A stretch of 64,000 bases of DNA, taken from positions 558,001-622,000 of the forward strand of contig RBKR01000010.1 of the NCBI GenBank assembly GCA_004835665.1. Reading direction: 5' to 3'. The DNA comes from Phoma sp. XZ068 (taxonomy: Eukaryota; Ascomycota; Dothideomycetes; Pleosporales; Didymellaceae). Below, in pieces: positions 41,596 to 50,990 of the stretch (position 1 is its first letter; each line of letters starts with the position of its first letter). Below the pieces are notes generated by a model. That model saw nothing but the letters and a program-made list of their open reading frames with translations. It did not search any database and was not told the origin of the DNA. Position numbers and translations under genes: made by a program.

Positions 41596-42362
41596 GATAA
41601 AATCAACAACGACCTAAAAGCATAACGTCCGTCCCTGCGTCGAGAGACACCCAGTGTCGCGAGACAGGTTCACGCTTCGGACCTCCGGAGATTCTCCATT
41701 GCAAGCGCATGAGGCTATGGTTGTCGTGCAACCATTCTATACCCATTGCTCATCCACAACATCAATCTCCGACAAGGACAACCACGATGTTGGTCATGCT
41801 GTCGATCATTTCGTCAGCGCCGTCAATCGCCCCTTTCGCTATACCCCCTGTTCATTCGCGACTTTGAGAGTGTGTCTAGATTTTGGGTGGCTTAAGAGAA
41901 AGTACGAGCCAGACAAATGATGTTTCGAAGCTCCGTGGGCTACTTGGAAAAGGTATGATACTTTGGCGCTACTTGGCTTGCAGTAGCGTACTCAGATACC
42001 CTGTAGCTGTGGCGCATGACGGGGGTTTCTTAGAAATATCTACGACGGCCACGTGCTCAGGTTCTTCGCTCCCCACCCCGCGCTGTCCGCAGTGACTGTA
42101 CCTAATAACTACCGTCTCCCCCATCATTCACGCCCTCTCAGCGACGGCCCACAAGGTCATGACCGGTGCGGGTCGGCCGTCCTCCCTGCTAGCACGATCG
42201 AGGCGTTCATATGCTCCTGACGAGACTCAGTGGCGAATTTTCAGAACGTACTCTGTAATTATATGAGTAAAACTAGAGATTAAAAGACTGCTAGATACGT
42301 ACGTGCAGACATATTAGCGTATATTAGCTCTTAATGTATTTAGTCCTTAGCTAACTCGTATA
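41596..42362. other. No supported gene
   Basis: Intergenic sequence next to the intact Fot1-like element; nothing recognised. Confidence 0.4.
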
Positions 42363-44240
42363 ACGTACCTCACGGGCGAGTGACCGGCCCGGGCGAGTGA
42401 CCGGCCCGGGCGAGTGACCGGATTTCGCCAAGCCCCACGAACACCACAACTACTTTGTAACACTGCAGTACAGAACTAAGTCTTACTATACTCTACAGTA
42501 TGTTAATCTACTCTATAGTACCTTGCGCATCGTTCCTGCACGTTCGCGCGTTGTACCCTGCCTCACCACACGTGCCGCAGCGTCTTGAAGACTGAGTGCC
42601 TGTTTCAACGCGAGCCTTCTTACTTGCTCTCTTCCCATCGCTACGGGCGTTAAACTCCTTAAGAGTAGTTAAGCGCACTCCCTCAGTAACTATAAGGGTC
42701 CCGTCTATCTGGATTCGCTTCCTCTTGTGTGATTTACGGCGTGTAGCGGCCTCATTGGCGGCTTGAAGCTCAGCAACCTGGTTGCGCACTAACACCAGTG
42801 AATGCGCCATCATCTCCGCGCCTTTGGTGAGCCGATTAAGGGCATCAACCATGGATGTTGGCGAGCTATCGCCATGTCTCTGGATCCTCTCTCGAATCAG
42901 CTTCGATTGCGATCCAAATTCTAGGGTGTTGCTTGGGGTCTGAGAGTGCCACGTACTCTCCTCCACAGTAGGTAGTGGTGGAGTGCATAGGCGCACTTCG
43001 AGCTTTGATATCACAGCCTCTGGATTGAAGGGAACTAAGCCAGCGCCTCTAAAGCCTCCCTGGATATTGCTCTCTGTAATTGACGCGTTAAAAGCTGCTT
43101 TGAAGCACGGCAAGAACTCAGGTTTTGAGATGCGAGTAATCTTGTTGCGCATCAGGAGCTCAGCTTGGCGACCGTAGGCCTTCTTCAAGGGGGAAAAACA
43201 GCCCACGTCAAGTGGCTGCAATAGGTGCGACGAGTGCGGGGGCATACATAAGGTGATAATCTTGTGTTTCTCGCAGTATTTGTGGAAATCAACTGAGTTG
43301 TGGCTCTCATGGCCGTCTAGAATAAGCAGCCGATGGCTGCTAACAGTGCGCTCCTTTGTGTGCTTGTCAAAGTGCTTTAGCCACTTCAATCCAAGCTCGT
43401 TGTTGGTCCAGCCGTTCTCAGAGACATTAATAACCCAGTTTCCAGGTATGCTTGGCTCCTTGTACCAGGCGGAGAGGTGGTGCTTGCCTTTGAAGATGAT
43501 GAAGGGTGGGATGGCCCACCCCATCGCGTTGATGCCTTCGATGATACTAGTCCACTCTCGGTCGCCCTGTTGCACTGTCTTTGGCCTTCCTCGACGCTCA
43601 GAGCCTGTGACAACAGCTCCTGTTGATATAACGCCCATCATGAAGCCAGACTCGTCGAAGTTGTACGTGTCTTCGTCCAGGATGCCATACTTGGCTTTGG
43701 TATTCTCCACCAGGCGGAACCAGCCCTGGATCACCTCAGGATCCTCACAGAGGGCTCTCTTGTAATCGTACTTTCGATTAAACTTAACTGTAAGCTCTGG
43801 GCGACGCTTCACGAACGTGCCAGCCCACTTCTTGCCAACAGGTGGTTGGTTGCGCTCTGCGAGCAGAGAGTTGGCCATATCCTCTACATCAGTGAGCCGA
43901 GGCGGATATCCTCGCTCATCCAGCTTCAATACATGCTGGACAATCACCAGCTCTTCAGTGCTTGTCAGCTTTATTGAGTTGACCTTGCAATCGCGTCGTG
44001 AGAGCGTTCCAGCGCGTCGTCGTCTTAGTGTCCTCTCCGACACCTTATAGATCGTTGCAGCGCGCGGCACAGTAAGAGTCGCGTCTTGTTTAAGAGCCTG
44101 AATGGCAAGCTGTATATCTGATTCCTTTGAGACGTTTTGAGCCTTCTTGCGTTGAGACATCGCGAGTTGTGTAAAGTTTGGTGGGGGCTTGGCGAAATCC
44201 GGTCACTCGCCCGGGCCGGTCACTCGCCCGTGAGGTACGT
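42363..44240 (-). mobile_element. Intact Fot1/pogo-like DNA transposon
   Basis: This 1878-bp element is flanked by TA (42361-42362, 44241-44242). The terminal repeats begin ACGTACCTCACGGGCGAGTG and end before ATTTCGCCAAGCCCC. The left end carries three copies and the right end two copies of a 17-bp unit (GGGCGAGTGACCGGCCC). Apart from that unit the two ends match base for base. With an uninterrupted transposase gene inside, it could be mobile or recently so. Confidence 0.92.
42508..44160 (-). CDS. Fot1/pogo-like transposase, intact
   Basis: This is a 550-residue single-exon protein from the ATG at 44160. Order: Psq helix-turn-helix (TVPRAATIYKVSERTLRRRR), Tc5-type DNA-binding domain, then the DDE core with aspartates in NFDESGFMMG, LLILDGHESH and LLQPLDVGCFSPLK. 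The C-terminal block is LVPFNPEAVISKLEVRL, followed by a basic coiled-coil region and a zinc-knuckle-like CGTCGEAGYNARTC near the end. It cuts and pastes its own element into TA sites by binding the terminal repeats. It is full length with no stop or shift. It is the closest relative in the window of the broken copies at 16525 and 41083, and lacks the charged tail of the 51125-type proteins. Confidence 0.95.
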   Translation of the reverse strand: MSQRKKAQNVSKESDIQLAIQALKQDATLTVPRAATIYKVSERTLRRRRAGTLSRRDCKVNSIKLTSTEELVIVQHVLKLDERGYPPRLTDVEDMANSLLAERNQPPVGKKWAGTFVKRRPELTVKFNRKYDYKRALCEDPEVIQGWFRLVENTKAKYGILDEDTYNFDESGFMMGVISTGAVVTGSERRGRPKTVQQGDREWTSIIEGINAMGWAIPPFIIFKGKHHLSAWYKEPSIPGNWVINVSENGWTNNELGLKWLKHFDKHTKERTVSSHRLLILDGHESHNSVDFHKYCEKHKIITLCMPPHSSHLLQPLDVGCFSPLKKAYGRQAELLMRNKITRISKPEFLPCFKAAFNASITESNIQGGFRGAGLVPFNPEAVISKLEVRLCTPPLPTVEESTWHSQTPSNTLEFGSQSKLIRERIQRHGDSSPTSMVDALNRLTKGAEMMAHSLVLVRNQVAELQAANEAATRRKSHKRKRIQIDGTLIVTEGVRLTTLKEFNARSDGKRASKKARVETGTQSSRRCGTCGEAGYNARTCRNDAQGTIE

Positions 44241-44581
44241 TATAGTCTATAGTGTTACTTCTTAGGGTTGGGGTAGCTTCCACACGATTTTTAGTGTTGA
44301 GCCTAGTTTTCTGGTTGAACCCTGGAGGGCCAGGGGGCCCTCACCTTGGCGCGTGGGGCGAGTAGACTACTTCGGCGAGTGCGAGCGCAGCCCCACCTGG
44401 CTGATGTACCTAGGCCTTGGCACGGATAAATCGTCAACTGGGGGGCCACACGCGTACTTAAAGATGGCATAATCTTACCACCCTCGTCGGGACGAACTCG
44501 AGGCTCGCCTTGCCAAAGAGCCTGCAGGATCCTCGGCTGAATGTGATAGGACTGAGTGACCGACGTGCTCTCCAAGCGAAA
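44241..44581. other. Intergenic, promoter side of the secreted protein gene
   Basis: About 340 bases between the transposon and the start of the next gene; no motif identified. Confidence 0.4.
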
Positions 44582-45757
44582 ATGAAGTCCGCGGTCCGTC
44601 TCTCTCTCTCCATCTTATTGGTGGCGACGACAGTCCTCGGTTCCTATGGCGGTGAGATTGACCCGATGTCCAACCTGCGACCCAGCAACATCACCGGCCT
44701 CATATACTACCTATACCAGTGGACGGGGTCGTAAGTCCTCCATTTAACCCCATGGCACGAATGAGAATTCCTCAGCTGATCACTGCAGATACTACAATGG
44801 AACGACAACGATCCGAATAGAGCCGCAGGATTTTATTGAAGATAACGAATGCGATACCTTCCAGAGGTCGGATATCGAGGTCTCCTACGATTCTATTTTA
44901 GCAATCGTCGAATCGAATCGATATGTTGAAGATAATAATGAGCTCACGTTCTCATTAACGATGTGGGATAAAAGCGTCAACATCACCCCCACCCACAACA
45001 CGGGCAATAGTCCTATCAACGACATACAGAGATTTGAGTCAGTCCCGTAGGTATTCACATATATACCCCAGAATGGATTCACGATGGCGAGATAACCAAC
45101 GAATCGCAGATTGGACATAAACGGTGACGGCTCTACTTCGAGCATCTACTGGCGGCTAAATACAACCCACTTGTCCGGTGCTTCGTACGCATTCTCCGGT
45201 TACCGAAACTACTCGAGCCTCCTTGAAACGGTAGAGTTCAACTACAGCCAATGCAGAAACACGTCGGATACTCCGTATGGAGGCTATATTCGGGAGCCAA
45301 AGAGTGAAGACCGGGAGTTTAAGAGGGAGAACTTGGTAAAAGGTTTAAATATTACCGACTTTCCTAGAGTGACTGGCCGGTTTGACAACAGCTCTGCCTC
45401 TCTCGAGATCAGGGGAATATTCAGTGGCAATGCCTTCATCCATGATGACGAAGGGCCAATGTCGTTTATCGGCGGACCGATTACAATCAGCTTCCTGGGA
45501 GTGATAGATGGGAATCGGTCCGATATTTTGCTGAGCAGCTCGAACGACACGCCAGAATGGAGGTCCACGCTCGGGTACTCCCAGACCATCTACGGTGAGT
45601 CGGGTTCAGAAGCTGGGCGGCACAGAGTTCGAGATATGTGGATTTATAGTCTGGGCTTCTTGGGTTTATCCATGTGGTTCCTTTGATTCTAGGCGACTGT
45701 TCCCAAGTGTTCAGGGTCGTCGATGCCTGCCCCAGCTCCCCCCGTTCCAGTGTTTGA
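44582..45757 (+). CDS. Hypothetical secreted glycoprotein
   Basis: Four exons (44582-44730, 44789-45046, 45110-45594, 45693-45757) join in one frame to 318 residues. Donors are GTAAGT, GTAGGT and GTGAGT; introns are 58, 63 and 98 nt. It starts with a signal peptide (MKSAVRLSLSILLVATTVLG). The rest is hydrophilic with many N-glycosylation sequons (for example SNITG, YNGTTT, VNITP, LNTTHL, YNYSQC-type sites) and few cysteines (DNECDTF, YSQCRN, GDCSQ, DACPS), which could form two disulfides. The last exon gives GDCSQVFRVVDACPSSPRSS and the stop. I do not recognise the family. The intact splice frames argue it is functional. A surface or effector-type role is only a guess. Confidence 0.72.
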
Positions 45758-46195
45758 TTTGGATCGGACTGTTCCGGATTGGAGCTGGATTGGATCAAGT
45801 CGGCTTCGGATTGGACTGAGGTCTGCTGTGGACTGGATCTATAGGCTCTGGAGCTCCTGGAGCTCCGATGGTTATACCTGTTTTGGAAGTAGGTTAGCCG
45901 TTTCAGGTAAGTGATGGTGACTCGACGCTTCAAAGGTTGCACGCATGGATAAACGTTAACCAATAGTGCAGATATCATTTTTACCAGTAAAACAACGCGA
46001 AAAAAGGCGTGCAATGTAAACACACAGCCCCAGACTGAGACATCTGCAGTGAGCACCTTTAGTCCCATCTTTCCTGCAGCTTCATCACTACCATGTCTCC
46101 TTCAGTTATTCAGCGGCGCCGCGCTACAGTCAGTTAGTGATGAGATTGTTCTTGCACCACCTTCAATTAATCCCCGTTCCACACCCCCCCTACAG
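45758..46195. other. No supported gene
   Basis: Intergenic sequence between the secreted protein gene and a hAT fragment. It contains a GGATTGGA-rich stretch near 45760-45840 without further structure. Confidence 0.35.
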
Positions 46196-46412
46196 CTAGA
46201 TGAATTCAAGCTGCAGGGCAAGGTCTATGTGCGATGTTCCTCGCTGGCAAAGAACCCAAAAGCAACGAAGCAGCGGAGCTCTATTATCTGGAGGTTTGGT
46301 GAGGATATTCAGCTTCGGACGAATTCAACAAAACAATACTGGTACTGCTACCTCTGTGAGAAGAAGCGGTGTCAGCAGGAGCTCCCTATTGTCGATAAAG
46401 GTATGTATGTAG
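46196..46412 (+). pseudogene. hAT transposase BED zinc-finger fragment
   Basis: The frame reads SSIIWRFGEDIQLRTNSTKQ, then YWYCYLCEKKRCQQELPIVD. This is the BED-type zinc-finger start (WRFGE..., YWYCYLC) seen in fungal hAT transposases. Nothing of the catalytic or dimerisation domains follows, and the sequence then runs into the 3' end of the GH43 pseudogene. Confidence 0.6.
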
Positions 46413-46516
46413 AAAGAAAGTAATCGGCACCACTTTTTAACAGCTCAAAAGGCTCAGATAAGCGCAAGGTTGATGGTAAAAACAAACAGGAACCAGTACA
46501 CGGCAACTTGCCTTCC

Positions 46517-47478
46517 TTAATAGGCAACCGGCCAGCCATTGTCGTAGCTGAGGAGGTTGATGCCCACCTGAGCGACGCCGTTGGACTGCCTGTAATAATG
46601 ATAGACAAGCACGCGGCATCTTTGTCGGTGAAGACGGCATTGTGACCAGGTCCGCGAATGGCACCATGGGTTGCCATCACCAGGGTGCCGCCGCCCGACA
46701 TCATCTGCTTGCCGCTGCGGTCGACATAGGGACCCTGGATGTTGGTAGACCGACCCACCCTAACGTTGTAGGTGCTGGCAGCACCCCTGCAGCATGAATC
46801 GAAGGACACCCAGAGATAGTAGTACTCGCCATGGCGAACGATGACAGGTGCCTCGATGGCGCCGCTGATTCCGCGGCTGGCGAGATCGACCATGTTGTTG
46901 CCTAAGCGCATGCCGGTGCTTGGGTTGATGGAAACCAACTTGATGCCATTTCCGAATGAACCAAATGATAACCACCACTTGCCCTGAGCATCGACGATCA
47001 GGTTGGGGTCAATGGCGTTGTATGCGCTCTTCGCGTTCGTCTCGATCACCACGCCGTGGTTCGTCCACGACCCAGCAGCGCCCGTGGTGCTGGTGGCCAG
47101 GAAGATGGCCGACTTGCGGGATCCAAAGGTCGAGGCAGAGTAGTACAGATAATACTTGCCGTTGTGGTACGAGAGATCCGGTCCCCAGAGATTCTCGTTA
47201 GTTTACCCGTATACGGTTGTGTCCACGGGTCATTTGCGTTGTTCCACACGAGGCCGGCGTCGCGCCAGTTGGTGCGGTCGGTAGAGGTCTTGAGTCCGAG
47301 GCCCGGTGCCGTGATAGCCATGAGGTATCCGCCGCTCGGCGTCTTGACCACGGTCGGGTCGTGAGCAAAAGTGCTGCCCGAGACCGGACCTGGACCAGGA
47401 TAGTTCTGCCCATTGACGCCCGGCGTGATTGACAAGACGGCAAGCGCCTCCGAGAAGAAGTTTGCCCAAGGACAACAT
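46517..47478 (-). pseudogene. GH43 endo-1,5-alpha-L-arabinanase, three frameshifts
   Basis: On the minus strand: signal peptide MLSLGKLLLGGA (47478), a shift near 47440, ALAVLSITPGVNGQNYPGPG, then AHDPTVVKTPSGGYLMA (catalytic-base Asp region). Next come WRDAGLVWNNANDPWTQPYT, a shift near 47195, NLWGPDLSYHNGKYYLYYSA, and YNAIDPNLIVDAQGKWWLSF with the second carboxylate Asp. These lead to ISGAIEAPVIVRHGEYYYLW (the acid Glu), HGAIRGPGHNAVFTDKDA, a third shift near 46625, and VAQVGINLLSYDNGWPVAY, stop. The order and length (about 320 residues) are those of GH43 arabinanases, which cut pectic arabinan in plant cell walls. Three shifts inactivate the gene although the catalytic motifs survive. Confidence 0.82.
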
Positions 47479-48030
47479 GTTGAATATAATGTCAGACTCG
47501 AATTGGATCTGTTGCGCGTGCTGAACGAAGTACTCAGTGCAACTGACACTGCCTTTCTAAGGCGGGCCCCATTATCGTACATATGCATTCGCGACTCGCG
47601 AATTAATTTGCTTTCTCCGTCATTTCCCTCAAGAATCCCGGATGACACGGAAGTTAGATTACTACAGCACGGCTAACCCGTAACAGGGGCGTCCCTGGAA
47701 TAATGGCGTGTAGCGGAGCTCTTATTCTATCAGTTTGAAACAAGCTACGTTGATTGCACTCCACTGGACGCCGTGTAACCGAGCCACAGGAGTCATGCAG
47801 ACTACTATGGTACCCGGCATAAGTTTTGTAGGTAGAGAAGGCATGACAGGGGTATTGTTTGGATGACGTAGAATGGCTCTACCGACTAGATTGCGCGAGA
47901 TCTAGTCTAATTACAGGTACCGGTATGTATAACGTAGGTTACAAGCGAGTGGACCGCCCAAGCGACTGGACCGCACCGACAAACCATTGGGCTCTATAGA
48001 CTTCAAACCTCAATGTCTTAACCACCCAAC
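47479..48030. other. No supported gene
   Basis: Upstream of the GH43 pseudogene and before a Fot1 remnant. A short repeat near 47942-47980 (AAGCGAGTGGACCGCCCAAG) resembles the iterated terminal motifs of Fot1-like elements and may be the left end of the element that follows. Confidence 0.4.
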
Positions 48031-48804
48031 CTCAAATTACTTCCAAAAGAAGAGAGGGTTAAGCTAGCCCTGCAAGAATCAAAGGAACCCAAGAACTAAG
48101 CCTGCGACACGCTGCCGCTGTCTACAAAGTCTCAAAAACAACCCTCGATCGGCTACGCGCTGGGAAGAAGTTAACACGCGATACCCACCCCAAATCATCA
48201 AATCTAAAGAAGACAGAAGAGAGGGCACTTGTGCACTATACCAAGAAGCTAGATGCTCAGGGATATGCCCCAAACCTCCGTTGTGTAGAAGTGTCAGATT
48301 AGATGGTTGTTTTTTAATTGATTGATTCTTGTTGTTCTGTCTCTACGTTCGAAATTAGAGGCACATGTTTGTGTGGTTACACGCGAGTTTTGTGTTACCA
48401 TACTGCCGTGCATCCCAGCCTTTCGCCTCATCTGCTGTGCTCCTGTCAACAGCCTTCGGCTTCAATGACCGTGCATCTGACAAGAAGATATGTCCAACCG
48501 GCTGCGTGCTGCACGTAGTGCAAAGCCTGTCGGCGTCCATTGGGCTTCAAACTTCGTCAAACGCGAGCCTGAGCTCAAATTGCAATTGAATCGACAGTGC
48601 GATCACCAAAGAGTCCTGTGCAGCAACCCAGGGGTCATTGGGCCCTGATTTAACCTAGTGCGCAATGTCAAATCCAAGTACAGCATCCAGGACGAAGATA
48701 CCTACAACTTTGACGAGACTGGCTTTACTATGGGCGTTGGAAACCGGGTTAAAGTAGTCACTGCACCAGGGAGACGTACTGAACCCATTGGGGTGCAACA
48801 AGGG
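48031..48804 (+). pseudogene. Fot1-like transposase fragment with nested insertions
   Basis: The plus strand reads GTQELSLRHAAAVYKVSKTT, then LDRLRAGKKLTRDTHP and KKLDAQGYAPNLRCVEVSD. A 190-bp insertion (48300-48489) intervenes. It resumes DMSNRLRAARSAKPVGVHWA, SNFVKREPEL, a TGA in place of Trp in VIGP(W)FNLVRNVKSKY, and DEDTYNFDETGFTMGVGNRV (first catalytic Asp). After GVQQG it is cut by a solo LTR at 48805, and the remaining catalytic part is not found beyond the LTR. It is the 16525/42508 type on the opposite strand. Confidence 0.75.
48300..48489 (+). mobile_element. 190-bp insertion inside the transposase remnant
   Basis: The sequence interrupts the transposase frame exactly between ...VSD (GTGTCAGAT) and DMSNRL (GATATGTCC). 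Short inverted ends (GTCAGAT / ATCTGAC) and a 3-4 bp AGAT direct repeat at the borders suggest a small non-autonomous element. Its middle contains GTTACACGCGAGTTTTGTGT, a hairpin-forming stretch shared with 58425-58475. Confidence 0.45.
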
Positions 48805-49057
48805 TGTTGGTATGACTCGTATGAGAACTCTAATACTGTGGCGCATGTGACGCATGTCTCAATAGAGTTGAAATTTTCTTTTTTCGAGAGATCTCAGTTC
48901 CTTTCTCCAGAGCGCAACCTATTCCTTTATGTCTACGGCCTCAACTTCAGCTCTTCGGCCTGGCCGACGGTCAACCCGATCGTCTCGGTCTCACCGAAAG
49001 TATAGAATTTCGGTCTCTCCGATCCAAATATCACCGTACTTTCTAGACCTGCCAACA
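48805..49057 (+). repeat. Solo LTR, 253 bp (copy 1)
   Basis: It starts TGTTGGTATGACTC and ends CCTGCCAACA. A near-identical 253-bp copy lies inverted at 53876-54128, which fixes both ends. Insertion is inside a Fot1-like transposase remnant. No clear 5-bp duplication is seen (AAGGG / TGGGT). Confidence 0.85.
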
Positions 49058-50990
49058 TGGGTAAAGCTGCTATCCATTGTCGGAGCGCACAGCGCTGACC
49101 GGCCTGCGTTGCACGCTGATTACTATCAGTGCGAGGCCTCGTGACAAGCAGGGTTCTTTTCGTGAACTGCTCCACCCAGCTCCTGGCGAAGACAATTACA
49201 TTAGGAAACAGTCGAGTCAGTAGTGGGACTTAGCGCAGAGGCTATAACGTCAACCAGGGTAGCACAACGTCTCGACTGCTCTGATAAGCCTTATGAGGAG
49301 ACCTTCGTTGTTTCGCGCATTATCCTTCGTGGAATACTTCTTGCGATATGACGACTTATTGTCGTCAGAAGGTTTTTGGTTCCGCAGCGATTGGACGATC
49401 GCGCTGGGCTTATCTTTTCACTGGTGTGACAACCACGCAGCTGTGTCTGCCATCAGCGGCTCCTCTGCCCAATAATCAGAGACTCTCGGCGATAGACAGA
49501 AAGCCAAGTTCTGTCTTTCGGCCACTGTGGCTTACAATGTTCCTACGACACGCAACGACGAGTAGACATTGTGCGTAAATCTGATGGCAACGACATACAC
49601 GGCCGTAAGAGGTGACACTTCTTCCTCCTTTAGCTTGACGACAATGATGAAGAAGTTATGCTGACCGTAAGTACCTCCACGCTGAGAATGTCATGCTGAC
49701 CTTTGTGCTGTGCTGACAACAGCCCTTACCGTCAGCATCTTTTTAAAGGTAAGCGCCGCCCTGATGACGGTAACCAGCAGCATTCGCGTATTGCCAAGCT
49801 CCGCGACCTGAAGATGCTTGCACAGATTGCTGCACGTTGCACTTACCCGAACCATGCCAGCTGTATCACTGCTCTCGTAGCCGCTTTGTCTGCATGATTA
49901 CACGATTGTCCTCAATGTGGTCATCACTTTGTTTGTGCAAACCCCGAGGGCATGTTGACAACGGCACAGGCTTCGAAGCAACAAAGAGACACGCGTGATA
50001 GCGTGTATGCAGAGATCATTGCAGTCACCATTACAATGATGTGTTCTGGTGGTTTGAAGAACAACAGCCTTGCTTGGGTTCCCATAGATGACTCGTGGAT
50101 ATTATTGTTTGCAGAAAACAAAAGACCACGATGACTGACGATGCGTCGCTTGGACGCAGGCGCCCTGGACACATGGGCGCGTCCCTGTCAGTGTGCGCGA
50201 ACTACCGTTTCCAGTAGAATCCGTGACGGCACTGTGTCGATGAGGCGAGCAGACCCTTGCATTGTATATCTAAAGAGCATGCCAGGGTGCAAAGCAGAAC
50301 CTTTGGAAATCTAGAGAGCTGTGGCGCTTTCCAGGTCTCCATTTGAAGTAATGATATCCCCCAGAGGGCTAGGAATCGCGACCTTTTCTGAAGGGGAGCA
50401 TAGGCACTGCAGACTGCCTGTACCTTCGACTAGGATTGATGGTATGTTTCCAGGATCATCTGGTCTTCGCTTCAACTCCCATGAAAGTTGTGAGGAAGTA
50501 GGCCCCAGTGCACGAAGGCTCCCTGACAGTGGTGACCGTGTGGTTGTCTGGGTATGCTCGATCAACAACAGATCTCCTTTTTGTAAGCTCTTACTGGAGG
50601 TTGTGTGTCAATGTTTGTGTCAGAATGGATCCCTGTACAGGTCATCAGCACTAGAATCCCCGTGTGGTGCGGAGTCGATATCCTGATCGTCCACTCTTTG
50701 CGTTGCCGCTCCGGCAATACGATCATGTTTCCTGTCAGACGCGTGATGCTTCCATTGCACCACTCTCGGTTCGGATTCGTGATCATAATGCCTACCGTGC
50801 ACAGCCTCGTTTGGCCGTGGAACCTATAACACTCTTTTAGGTGCTGTAATTTGACCCCGAGGGCAGACGAATGGCTTGGATATGTCGCGTTTCATCAGTA
50901 CAAACATACCCCGTGATGTCGAGTTTTGAACTGTGATAGGGATCATGGTGCCCCACCTGACAGGTTTGGCCTAGCGTCAGCCTGTCCATA
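49058..50990. other. Gene-poor stretch
   Basis: Open frames at 49703-49897 and 50321-50686 (plus) and others show no motif I can name. The part just left of 50990 should contain the other half of the older Fot1 remnant at 53134-53390, but it is not recognisable. Confidence 0.35.
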
